A stretch of DNA of 64,000 nt, taken from assembly GCF_011516645.4 (NCBI RefSeq), contig NZ_CP088285.1, positions 1,178,001 through 1,242,000 of the forward strand, written 5' to 3'. Within the stretch, counting starts at the first letter, position 1, and the number at the start of each line of letters is the position of its first letter. Position numbers and translations under genes: made by a program. Positions 53,666 to 61,663 of this stretch are shown here, one piece after another. Below the pieces are notes generated by a model. The model had not been told where the DNA came from. It ran no database searches and saw only the letters and a program-made list of their open reading frames with translations. This DNA comes from Bradyrhizobium septentrionale (GTDB taxonomy: Bacteria > Pseudomonadota > Alphaproteobacteria > Rhizobiales > Xanthobacteraceae).

Positions 53666-54784
53666 TCATTGACCAGCCGCCAGTTCGGCGTAGTTGCCGT
53701 CCTTGTCGCGGCGGTACACGACATAGTCGATCAGCGTGATGTCACCCTTCGGCGTGTAGCTGATGTTGCCGAGCACGGTGTCCCAGCTTCCCGCCTTGAT
53801 GGTCGTGGCGACCTTCTTGGCGTCCGTGGTCTGGGCGCGCGCTACGGCTTGGCTCCAGATCTGGAACGCGGCATAGCTGTAGAGGGTGTAACCGTCGGGA
53901 TCGATTCCCTTGTCCTTGAACTTCTTCAGGGTCGCGGCCGCGGTCAGCTTCTTGCGCGGATCGGGCGAGAAGGTGAACAGCGAGCCCTCGGCAAGCGGAC
54001 CCGCGATCGCCGCGAACTGCTTGTCGACCAGGGCGTCGCCGCCCATCAGCACGGCATTGACGCCCTGCTCGCGCATCTGGCGCAGGATCAATGCAGCCTC
54101 CGCGTAGTAGCCGCCGACATAGACGAAATCGATTCCCTCCTTCTTGAAGCGGGACACCAGCGCGGCAAAGTCCTTGTCGCCCTTGGTGTAGGCCTCATAA
54201 AGTTTTTCCTTCACGCCCGCCGCGTTGATGGCGTTGCGCGTCTCGTCGGCCAGGCCTTTGCCGTAAGTCGTCTTGTCGTGAATGATCGCGACGTTCCTGG
54301 TCTTGTAGTTCTTGATGATATAGGCGGCCGCGACCATGCCCTGCTGGTCATCCCGGCCGCAGACGCGGAACGTGTTCCACAACCCGCGCTCGGTGAACAG
54401 CGGGTTGGTCGAGCCGGGCGTGATCTCCAGCACGTTGCCCTCGGCATAGGCATCCGACGCGGGGATCGAGGTCGACGAGCAGAAGTGCCCAACGACGAAC
54501 GGAATCTTCGCGCCTGCCATCTTCTCGGCAACCGACACCGCCTGCTTCGGATCGCAGGCGTCGTCGCCGACTTCCAGCTTGAGCTTCTTGCCGAGCACAC
54601 CGCCCGCCGCATTGATATCGGCAATGGCGAGATCAGCGCCGTTCTTGAACTGCTGGCCGAAGCTCGCCTCCGAACCGGTCATCGGGCCGACCACAGCAAC
54701 ACTGATATCCTGCGCCATGGCCGCGCTGGACAAAGCCAGGCTCGTGCCGAGCGCAAGAAAATATCGTCGAAGTGCAAACTTCAT
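53666..54784 (-). CDS. Branched-chain-type ABC substrate-binding protein
   Basis: The 372-residue protein has a signal peptide (YFLALGTSLALSSAAMAQ) and a LivK-type fold (DISVAVVGPMTGSEASFGQQ, FKNGADLAIADINAAGG, VGHFCSSTSIPASDAY). It resembles leucine/isoleucine/valine-binding proteins more than the SBP at 20.8 kb does. No permease genes are adjacent, so it may serve a transporter encoded elsewhere. ATG 54784 follows GAGGAGAATG. Confidence 0.92.
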   Translation of the reverse strand: MKFALRRYFLALGTSLALSSAAMAQDISVAVVGPMTGSEASFGQQFKNGADLAIADINAAGGVLGKKLKLEVGDDACDPKQAVSVAEKMAGAKIPFVVGHFCSSTSIPASDAYAEGNVLEITPGSTNPLFTERGLWNTFRVCGRDDQQGMVAAAYIIKNYKTRNVAIIHDKTTYGKGLADETRNAINAAGVKEKLYEAYTKGDKDFAALVSRFKKEGIDFVYVGGYYAEAALILRQMREQGVNAVLMGGDALVDKQFAAIAGPLAEGSLFTFSPDPRKKLTAAATLKKFKDKGIDPDGYTLYSYAAFQIWSQAVARAQTTDAKKVATTIKAGSWDTVLGNISYTPKGDITLIDYVVYRRDKDGNYAELAAGQ

Positions 54785-55221
54785 CACATTCTCCTCGATG
54801 GTCTTAAGTCGCCTCAATGCATCGCACTCGACGAATCTTGCCGGCTGCGACGATCACCAGGGGCTGCCTTTTAGGCGCGAGATGGTTGGCAGGCTCGGAC
54901 TGGGGCGACGGGGGATTGGACATATGCGACATCGCGCAACAATGTGAAAACACGTTGCCGTGCATTGCTGCTAAAATCATCCGCGCGGCGGGCGCGATCG
55001 AACGCGATCTTGTGTGCGCGACAGCACATAGCCAATGCATCGGCTGTATCGCGCGGCACCGCGACGACGCAGCGCCTGCGATCCTGCGTGCTGGCGGGAT
55101 AGGCGGTCATCGCGACTGCCGCGGCGACAGCATCAACGAACTCCATCCGTTGAGCCGCGAGGTATGCTTATCTCAAATGCGACGGCACCGTCGTCTGGCC
55201 CTCGGGACCGGGGACACCCGG
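54785..55221. other. Intergenic region between SBP gene and AraC remnant
   Basis: The stretch carries the promoter of the leftward binding-protein gene. One moderately GC3-biased frame on the minus strand (54871-55146) is listed separately. No RNA gene or repeat is recognised. Confidence 0.35.
54871..55146 (-). CDS. Weak candidate hypothetical protein
   Basis: A 91-codon frame (start MEFVDAVAAAVAMTAYPAST) has reasonable codon bias but a poor ribosome site and no recognised domain. It lies between a decayed AraC gene and the binding-protein gene. It may be a shadow or a remnant. Confidence 0.25.
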   Translation of the reverse strand: MEFVDAVAAAVAMTAYPASTQDRRRCVVAVPRDTADALAMCCRAHKIAFDRARRADDFSSNARQRVFTLLRDVAYVQSPVAPVRACQPSRA

Positions 55222-55476
55222 TCAGGACCGCCGCGGTACCGCGCGGATGTCCGACGGCGTCGCGCCATAGTGCCGGCGGAAGGTGCGATTGAAGTAGGAG
55301 AGATCGCCGAACCCGACCTCAAAGGCAATCGTGCCGATGGTGCTCCTGCTGTGGCGCGGGTCGGTCAGCAAATGATGCGCGCGCGCCAGGCGCTGGCCGA
55401 GCACGAATTCCGAGAATGTCGAGCCGGCGCTTTCAAACACCGTTGCGCGGATAATTATAATTGACCAACCGGTTGG
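55222..55476 (-). pseudogene. AraC-type regulator, C-terminal remnant
   Basis: The last 72 residues of an AraC/XylS protein are readable (TFSEFVLGQRLARAHHLLTD, IAFEVGFGDLSYFNRTFRRH, YGATPSDIRAV), covering most of the second HTH. The N-terminal sensor and first HTH are missing: upstream of about 55440 the frame turns into the paaG promoter region and meets a stop near 55476. A GTG at 55440 could start a short product, but it would lack a full DNA-binding unit. Confidence 0.8.
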
Positions 55477-55480
55477 TCAA
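55461..55480. promoter_or_regulatory. Perfect 20-bp palindrome, likely TetR (PaaR-type) operator
   Basis: TTGACCAACCGGTTGGTCAA is a perfect inverted repeat 61 bp before the paaG start. A related site lies upstream of the TetR gene at 59585. Its ACCnnCCGGTnGGT core resembles operators of TetR regulators of phenylacetate genes. Confidence 0.8.
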
Positions 55481-55540
55481 TAGTAATCCAGTGGCAGGTC
55501 ATGCGACCTTCGGCCGTAGAAGCCGCACCGGGAGGCAATC

Positions 55541-56332
55541 ATGGTCAGCGATCTTGTGTTGACCGATATCCGCGACGGGTATCGCGTCCTGACGCTCAAC
55601 AGGCCCGACCGCCTGAATTCCTTCAGCGCCGAGCTGCACGCCGCGTTGCTGGCCGCGCTGATCGCGGCCGAACAGGACAAGTCCTGCCGCGCGCTGATCC
55701 TGACCGGCGCAGGCCGCGGGTTCTGCGCCGGCCAGGATCTTTCGGACGGCGTGTTCACGCCGGGCGAAACCCCGGATCTCTCCGTACCAATTGAAAAATT
55801 CTACAACCCGCTGGTGCGCAAGCTGCGCAGCATCCCGATGCCGGTCGTGTGCGCGGTCAATGGCGTGGCTGCGGGCGCCGGCGCCAACGTCGCCTTTGCC
55901 TGCGACATCGTGCTTGCCGCGCGCTCGGCCAAGTTCATCCAGGCCTTCGCGAAGCTGGGACTGGTCCCGGATTCCGGCGGCACCTGGTTCCTGCCGCGGC
56001 TGGTCGGGCCCGCCCGGGCGCGCGCCTTGGCCCTGCTCGCTGAACCCCTCTCCGCGGAACGGGCGGAATCCTGGGGCATGATCTGGAAGATGGTCGAGGA
56101 TGCGGAGCTGATGACCGAGGCGCACGCGCTGGCCGCCAATCTCGCGACGCAGCCGACTGACGGCCTTGCGCTGATCAAGCAGGCGCTCGACGTCTCCGAG
56201 ACCAACACGCTCGATGCGCAGCTCGAGCTCGAGCGCGATTTCCAGGGCCGCGCCGGGCGAACGCCGAATTTCGCCGAAGGCGTCACCGCGTTCCTCGACA
56301 AGCGCGCGCCGCGGTTCGCCGGCAGAGCGTAG
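55541..56332 (+). CDS. paaG: Enoyl-CoA hydratase/isomerase PaaG
   Basis: The 263-residue crotonase-fold enzyme has FCAGQDLSDG (61-70), the oxyanion stretch NGVAAGAGAN (107-116) and D144 in LVPDSGGTWF, the acid typical of PaaG, which isomerises 1,2-epoxyphenylacetyl-CoA to the oxepin. The neighbouring paaZ and a TetR gene support phenylacetate catabolism; the epoxidase (paaABCDE) and ligase (paaK) genes must be elsewhere. A palindromic operator lies upstream. GGGAGGCAATC precedes the ATG. Confidence 0.88.
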   Translation: MVSDLVLTDIRDGYRVLTLNRPDRLNSFSAELHAALLAALIAAEQDKSCRALILTGAGRGFCAGQDLSDGVFTPGETPDLSVPIEKFYNPLVRKLRSIPMPVVCAVNGVAAGAGANVAFACDIVLAARSAKFIQAFAKLGLVPDSGGTWFLPRLVGPARARALALLAEPLSAERAESWGMIWKMVEDAELMTEAHALAANLATQPTDGLALIKQALDVSETNTLDAQLELERDFQGRAGRTPNFAEGVTAFLDKRAPRFAGRA

Positions 56333-56430
56333 AGCGTTTTCGAGCGAAGTGGGTACCGGTTCGCGTGAAGAAAACGCGTCAAACAAGAGTCTAGAGCCCC
56401 GTTCCGATCCCATCGGAAGGGAATAGGCTC
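56333..56430. repeat. Dispersed repeat, copy 2 (AGCGTTTTCGAGCGAAG type)
   Basis: It opens directly at the paaG stop with AGCGTTTTCGAGCGAAG, then GGTACCGGTTCGCG, GAAAACGCGTCAAACAAGA and an end hairpin (CCGTTCCGATCC/CATCGGAAGGG). It matches 60743-60839 closely and lies between paaG and paaZ. Confidence 0.85.
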
Positions 56431-56503
56431 CAGACGCAGATTGAACGTTCCGCCGGCAAGGCGAGACGCATCACTTGATCACAGTTCAAAGGATTCAACT
56501 TCG

Positions 56504-58576
56504 ATGACACAGCCTCAATCCAGTGACCCGCGGAGCGCGGATACCATCATGAAACTTGACAGCTTCGTCCGCGGAAAATGGACCGGCTCCGGCGAACCTG
56601 CGGCCGAGATTCACAGTGCCGTGACCGGCGACGTGGTGGCGTTCACGACCCGGATCGATCTCGACATGCGCGAGATCCTCACCTATGGCCGCACGGTCGG
56701 CGGCAACAATCTCCGCAAGCTGACGTTTCACCAGCGCGCGAGTCTGCTGAAGGCGCTGGCCGACTATCTGAGCCAGCACAAGGACCGGCTGTACAAACTG
56801 TCTGTCCACGCCGGTTGCACCCGGACCGATGCGATGATTGACGTCGATGGCGGCATTGGCACGTTGTTCGCCTATGCCAGCAAGGGTCGCCGCGAGCTTC
56901 CGAATACCAAATTCCTGCTCGACGGCAATGTCGAAGGGCTTTCAAAGGGCGGCGCATTCGCCGGCCAGCACATCGTGACGCCGTTGCATGGCGTTGCGGT
57001 GCATATCAACGCGTTCAACTTCCCGTGCTGGGGCATGCTGGAGAAGCTGGCACCGGCGCTGCTCGCCGGCGTTCCCGTCGTCACCAAGCCGGCAACCGTC
57101 ACCTCCTATGTCGCCTACGAACTGGCCCGGCTGATCGCCGAATCCAAGGCGCTGCCTGACGGCGCGCTGCAATTCATCGTCGGATCGACCGGCGACCTGT
57201 TCGACCATCTGACCTGCCAGGACGTGGTGTCCTTCACCGGCTCGGCCGACACGTCGCAAAAACTGCAGCGCCATCCGGTGATCGCGCGCGAAGCCGTCAG
57301 GTTCATCGCGGAACGCGATTCGCTGAACGCCGCGATCCTCGCACCCGATGCCGTGCCGGGAAGCCCGGAGTTCGACCTCTTCATCAAGGAAGTGGCCAAG
57401 GAGATGACGGTCAAGGCCGGGCAGAAATGCACGGCGATCCGCCGCGCATTGGCGCCGTCGGCGCAGATCGATGCGGTCATCACGGCACTGCGCGATCGCC
57501 TTGCCAAGGTTGTGATCGGCAATCCCGAGAGCGAGAAGGTCAGGATGGGGCCGCTGGTCGGCCTCGGCCAGCGCAGCGATGTGCTTGCCCATGTGGCCAG
57601 GCTTCGCACTGAGGCCGAGCTGGTGGCCGGCGATCCCGGCAATTTCCCGCTGGTCGACGCCGACGCCAAGCGCGGCGCCTTCGTCCCGCCGCTGCTGCTG
57701 CACTGCGCCAACCCGGTTGCCGCAACAGCGGTACACGAGATCGAGGCGTTCGGGCCCGTCAGCACCGTGATGGGCTATGATGATCTCGACCAGGCCATCG
57801 CGCTCACCAACCGCGGCGGCGGCAGCCTCGTCGCATCGGTCTACACGCATGATATCCCGGCCGCGACCGAGCTCGCCTTCGGCATCGGCAGTTTTCACGG
57901 CCGCGTCGCCATCATCGACCGCGACTGCGCGACGGAACATACCGGCCACGGCTCGCCGATGCCGCAGATGGTTCACGGCGGTCCCGGCCGCGCCGGCGGC
58001 GGCGAGGAATTGGGCGGCGTTCGCAGCCTGCAGCACTACATGCAGCGCACCGCACTGCAGGGCTCCCCTCGCATGCTGTCAGGCGTCACCGGCCGCTGGT
58101 TCAAGGGCAGCCCGGTGCTCGAGGGTGACCTTCACCCGTTCCGCTATCACTATGACGATCTCGAGATCGGCCGCACGCTGGTCTCGAAGGCTCGGCAGAT
58201 CACGCTCGACGACATCGAGCATTTCGCGCATTTCACCGGCGACACCTTCTACGCCCACATGGATGAGGAAGCGACCAAGGGGCATCCGTTCTTCCCGGGC
58301 CGCGTCGCGCATGGCTATCTGCTGCTGTCGTTTGCGGCCGGCCTGTTCGTCGATCCCGACTACGGCCCGGTGCTGGCGAATTACGGGCTGGACTCGCTGC
58401 GCTTCGTGAAACCCGTCCAACCGGGGGAGTCGATCCAGGTGCGGCTGACCGCGAAGGAGAAGACGCCGCGCAACAAGCAATATGGCGAAGTGCGCTGGGA
58501 CGTCGAGATCACGACCGGTACCGGCGAAACCGCCGCGACCTATGAGCTGCTGACGATGAATGCGATGCGGGCGTAG
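56504..58576 (+). CDS. paaZ: PaaZ bifunctional oxepin-CoA hydrolase / aldehyde dehydrogenase
   Basis: The 690-residue protein has an aldehyde dehydrogenase domain (about 17-530) with catalytic E270 (FIAERDSLN) and C309 (AGQKCTAIR), and a C-terminal MaoC hydratase domain (about 555-690, VLEGDLHPFRYHYDDLEIGR, FAHFTGDTFYAHMDEEA). These are the two activities that open the oxepin ring and oxidise the aldehyde in phenylacetate degradation. ATG 56504 is chosen; the frame is open to 56441 through non-conserved sequence, and a later ATG at 56549 is also possible. It lies downstream of paaG with a repeat between them. Confidence 0.95.
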   Translation: MTQPQSSDPRSADTIMKLDSFVRGKWTGSGEPAAEIHSAVTGDVVAFTTRIDLDMREILTYGRTVGGNNLRKLTFHQRASLLKALADYLSQHKDRLYKLSVHAGCTRTDAMIDVDGGIGTLFAYASKGRRELPNTKFLLDGNVEGLSKGGAFAGQHIVTPLHGVAVHINAFNFPCWGMLEKLAPALLAGVPVVTKPATVTSYVAYELARLIAESKALPDGALQFIVGSTGDLFDHLTCQDVVSFTGSADTSQKLQRHPVIAREAVRFIAERDSLNAAILAPDAVPGSPEFDLFIKEVAKEMTVKAGQKCTAIRRALAPSAQIDAVITALRDRLAKVVIGNPESEKVRMGPLVGLGQRSDVLAHVARLRTEAELVAGDPGNFPLVDADAKRGAFVPPLLLHCANPVAATAVHEIEAFGPVSTVMGYDDLDQAIALTNRGGGSLVASVYTHDIPAATELAFGIGSFHGRVAIIDRDCATEHTGHGSPMPQMVHGGPGRAGGGEELGGVRSLQHYMQRTALQGSPRMLSGVTGRWFKGSPVLEGDLHPFRYHYDDLEIGRTLVSKARQITLDDIEHFAHFTGDTFYAHMDEEATKGHPFFPGRVAHGYLLLSFAAGLFVDPDYGPVLANYGLDSLRFVKPVQPGESIQVRLTAKEKTPRNKQYGEVRWDVEITTGTGETAATYELLTMNAMRA

Positions 58577-58620
58577 CGCGCGACGAGCTTGGACTGAACC
58601 GTCATCGCGACGGCGCTGCG

Positions 58621-58754
58621 CTCCCTCTCCCCGTTCTTACGGGGTGAGGGGCCGTCTCCGCGTATACGGTGATAGCTGCGCTCGCGCAGACTTCCCCTCA
58701 CCCGGAACGCATCTAACGATGCGTTCCGACCTCTCCCCGCACGCGGGGCGAGTT
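58621..58754. repeat. Palindromic repeat (CCTCTCCCCG type)
   Basis: CTCCCTCTCCCCG and GGGGTGAGGG open the unit; CCCCTCACCCGGAACGCATC and GATGCGTTCCGACCTCTCCC close it. It is the same family as 32449-32580. It lies between converging paaZ and the TetR gene. Confidence 0.8.
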
Positions 58755-58804
58755 GAAGCGGGATCGGCCGCTCAACTAAGGTCAACTTGTTCTAGGAGCT
58801 CACG

Positions 58805-59464
58805 TCAGAGCAACGCGGCCTGCCGGCTCCGGCCGGCGGGCTTCGCCTTGCTGCGCGGGCGGGCAACGGCGGCAGCCGCCTCCTCCGCACCGGCCAGCAC
58901 CAGCTGCACGACGAAGTCGGCATAGTCGGCGCGCGTCATCGGCCCGCCCTCGCGAAACCACATGTAATGCCAGTTCAGCATGCCGAACACGCTCATCGTC
59001 AGCGGCTTGAGCACGCGCTTCTGCTTCGCCGCCGGGACGGCGGCGGCCAGCGCATCCGACATGATCCCGACCAGGATCCGCTCGCTTGCGAGCAGCGGCT
59101 GCTGCTTTTGCTCCGGCAACAGCCTGAGGCTTGCGATCTGGACCTGATGCTCGGCGTCGGCGTGCCGGTAGAGCTCGAGCAGGGTCGTGACGATCATCCC
59201 GAGGCGCTCAACCGGATCGCCGGCCGACGCGCTCGCCTTGCGAACCGCCGCCACCAGCCTCTCGAGATGCGACGACAGGAGATCGAAGAGGATCGCCTCC
59301 TTGTCGGGATAATAATGATAGAGCAGCGCCTTCGAGACACCGCACGCGTCGGCGATCGTATTCATCGACGTGCCGACATATCCCGATGCGGCAAACAGCT
59401 CGGCCGCGCGATGCAGCATCGAGAGGCGCTTATCGTCATAGTCCTTGGCGCGCGATCGGGCCAT
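58805..59464 (-). CDS. TetR-family regulator of the phenylacetate genes
   Basis: The 219-residue regulator has an N-terminal HTH (TSMNTIADACGVSKALLYHY, YPDKEAILF) and an all-helical ligand domain. Next to paaG/paaZ and with a related palindrome upstream of itself and of paaG, it fits the PaaR role: repression lifted by phenylacetyl-CoA. The ligand is inferred from the family. The C-terminal tail is Lys/Arg/Ala-rich. Confidence 0.88.
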   Translation of the reverse strand: MARSRAKDYDDKRLSMLHRAAELFAASGYVGTSMNTIADACGVSKALLYHYYPDKEAILFDLLSSHLERLVAAVRKASASAGDPVERLGMIVTTLLELYRHADAEHQVQIASLRLLPEQKQQPLLASERILVGIMSDALAAAVPAAKQKRVLKPLTMSVFGMLNWHYMWFREGGPMTRADYADFVVQLVLAGAEEAAAAVARPRSKAKPAGRSRQAALL

Positions 59465-59584
59465 ATCTCGTCCGTTCCACCAGCCGGCCGTTCAGCCGTC
59501 GTCGTCAGACGTGAATCAACAACGGCAAATTTCTCAGACCAGTCCGGCCCTGTCCATTGCCAGGGCGGGTCTGAGCGCCATTTA

Positions 59585-59604
59585 TTGACCATCCGGTCGG
59601 ACTA
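59585..59604. promoter_or_regulatory. Second, imperfect TetR operator
   Basis: TTGACCATCCGGTCGGACTA keeps the TTGACCA, CCGGT and GG positions of the palindrome at 55461. It lies about 120 bp upstream of the TetR gene and would allow autoregulation. Confidence 0.6.
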
Positions 59605-59827
59605 TTCCATGACCTATATGGAATGGGCCCCTGCGTTGCAATGCTCTGCGCAGGGCGTCGGCCGAATCCGGCGCTGGCCGGTCGGGCCGGACGTCGCCGT
59701 GCATGCCCGATGGGGCAACGCAAACGTCTCAGGGCGCGCCGCCAGCCGGGCCCCTTCGACGTCATCCGCCCAGCCGGTGTGACACCAGCCGGGCCTGCGA
59801 TGTCTCATCAACTACTTCGCATGAAGC
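59605..59827. other. Intergenic region between TetR and glxR
   Basis: ATTCCAT and ATGGAAT arms (about 59605-59627) form an inverted repeat next to the operator. The remainder is GC-rich without a recognised gene, RNA or repeat. Confidence 0.4.
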
Positions 59828-60715
59828 TCAGGCGGCTGCGACCTCGTGGCCCGCCATCACCTCCAGCGCTCTCAGAATGCCGGAATGGTCCCAGGCCTTG
59901 CCGCCGAGCGCGGTGCAGGCGTTGAACAGCTGCTGGGCTGCGGCAGTGCCCGGCAGCGACAGCCCGAGGGCCCGCGCGCCTTCCAGCGCGAGGTTGAGAT
60001 CCTTCTGATGCAGCTCGATGCGGAAGCCCGGATCGAAATTGCGCTTGAGCATGCGCTCGCCGTGCACTTCAAGGATCCGGGACGACGCGAAGCCGCCCAT
60101 CAGTGCCTGGCGCACCAGCGCAGGATCGGCGCCCGCCTTGGACGCGAACAGCAGCGCCTCGCTCACCGCCTCGATGGTCAGCGCCACGATGATCTGGTTG
60201 GCAACCTTGGTGGTCTGGCCGTCACCGTTGGCGCCGACATGCGTGACGTTCTTGCCCATCGTATCAAACACGGGCTTCATCGCATTGAACGCCCGCTCCC
60301 GCCCGCCAACCATGATGGTCAGGCTCGCCGCCTTTGCGCCGACCTCGCCGCCGGAGACCGGCGCGTCGAGATAGTCGGCGCCGAGCGCATCGATCTTCCG
60401 CGCGAACTCCTTGGTCGCCAGCGGCGAGATCGAGCTCATATCCACCACGATCATGCCCTTGGAGACGCCTTCGGCGACGCCACCTTTGCCGAACAGCACG
60501 GCATCGACATGCGGCGTGTCCGGCACCATGATGATGACGGCATCGGCTTCCTGCGCCACCTGCCTGCCGGACTCGCAAGCAACCGCGCCGTTCGCGATCA
60601 GGTCGGGCGGAAGAGGCGCGACGTCGTGCAGGAACAGGCGATAGCCGGCAGCCAGGAGATGGCCGGCCATCGGACGTCCCATGGTGCCCAGCCCGATGAA
60701 TCCTATGTCTTTCAT
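59828..60715 (-). CDS. glxR: Tartronate semialdehyde reductase (2-hydroxy-3-oxopropionate reductase)
   Basis: The 295-residue beta-hydroxyacid dehydrogenase has the NAD site IGFIGLGTMGRPMA, the substrate loop DAPVSGGEVGA, and catalytic Lys in KVANQIIVA. Gene order gcl-hyi-glxR on one strand supports GlxR: it reduces the tartronate semialdehyde made by Gcl to glycerate. ATG 60715 is chosen; upstream codons run into a dispersed repeat. Confidence 0.92.
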   Translation of the reverse strand: MKDIGFIGLGTMGRPMAGHLLAAGYRLFLHDVAPLPPDLIANGAVACESGRQVAQEADAVIIMVPDTPHVDAVLFGKGGVAEGVSKGMIVVDMSSISPLATKEFARKIDALGADYLDAPVSGGEVGAKAASLTIMVGGRERAFNAMKPVFDTMGKNVTHVGANGDGQTTKVANQIIVALTIEAVSEALLFASKAGADPALVRQALMGGFASSRILEVHGERMLKRNFDPGFRIELHQKDLNLALEGARALGLSLPGTAAAQQLFNACTALGGKAWDHSGILRALEVMAGHEVAAA

Positions 60716-60742
60716 TGTCGTCGCTCCTGTCAGCCCGATGAG

Positions 60743-60839
60743 AGCGTCTTCCAGCGAAGCGGATATCCCTTCGCGTGAAGAAAACGCGTCAAAACAAAAA
60801 TTGAGAGCTCCGTTCCGGTTCAATCGGAACGGAAAAGCT
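60743..60839. repeat. Dispersed repeat, copy 3 (AGCGTTTTCGAGCGAAG type)
   Basis: It carries AGCGTCTTCCAGCGAAG, CCTTCGCGTGAAGAAAACGCG, TCAAAACAAAAATTGAGAGC and an end hairpin CCGTTCCGG/CGGAACGG. It fills the gap between hyi and glxR. Confidence 0.85.
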
Positions 60840-61625
60840 CTAGGTCACGAAAGTCTGCGCGGCGTGCCAGGCGAGGCTCTCGAGCGTGGTCGTCCGCGGC
60901 TTGTATTCGCATCCGATCCAGCCGCGATAGCCGATGCTGTCGAGATGCTTGAACAGATATGGATAGTTGATCTCGCCGGTCCCCGGCTCATGACGGCCCG
61001 GGTTGTCGGCGAGCTGGACATGCGCGATCCGGCCGAGATGCTTCTCGAGGGTTCGCGCCAGATCGCCCTCCATGATCTGCATGTGATAGATATCGTATTG
61101 GATGAACAGGTTGGGCGACCGCACGTCGGAGATCAGCTGCACCGCCTGTTCCGTCCCGCTCAGGAAGAAGCCCGGAATATCCAGCGTGTTGATCGGCTCG
61201 ACCAGCAACTTGATGCCATGCTGGGCGAGCGCGCCGGCGGCGAAGCGCAGATTGGACACCAGGACTTCGTGCAGCTCTGCCGCATCCGCGCCAGTGGGGG
61301 CGATGCCGACCAGACAGTTCAGCTGCAGGCAATCCAGCGCCTTGGCATAGTCGACCGCCCGCGCGACGCCGTCGCGAAATTCATCGACGCGATCGCGCAG
61401 GATCGCAATGCCGCGCTCGCCGGCGGCCCAATTGCCGGCCGGAAGATTGTGCAACACCTGGGTCAGTTCGGCTCGCGCCAGTTCCTCGCGCAATTCGCCT
61501 TTGTCGTAGTCATAGGGAAAAAGATACTCGACCGCGTTGAAGCCCGCGGCCTTGGCGGCCGCGAACCGATCGAGGAACGGCAGCTCGTTGAAGAGCATGG
61601 TGAGGTTGGCAGCAAATTGAGGCAC
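60840..61625 (-). CDS. hyi: Hydroxypyruvate isomerase
   Basis: The 261-residue TIM-barrel protein has FAANLTMLFNELPFLDRF, LVEPINTLDIPGFFL, YDIYHMQIMEGDL and GCEYKPR, the metal Glu/His set of the Hyi/xylose-isomerase-like family. It converts hydroxypyruvate and tartronate semialdehyde. It lies directly between gcl and glxR, 38 bp after gcl. Confidence 0.93.
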   Translation of the reverse strand: MPQFAANLTMLFNELPFLDRFAAAKAAGFNAVEYLFPYDYDKGELREELARAELTQVLHNLPAGNWAAGERGIAILRDRVDEFRDGVARAVDYAKALDCLQLNCLVGIAPTGADAAELHEVLVSNLRFAAGALAQHGIKLLVEPINTLDIPGFFLSGTEQAVQLISDVRSPNLFIQYDIYHMQIMEGDLARTLEKHLGRIAHVQLADNPGRHEPGTGEINYPYLFKHLDSIGYRGWIGCEYKPRTTTLESLAWHAAQTFVT

Positions 61626-61663
61626 GGTTGGTATCTCCGCTTGAGGCAGCGCTAATGGTGTCG

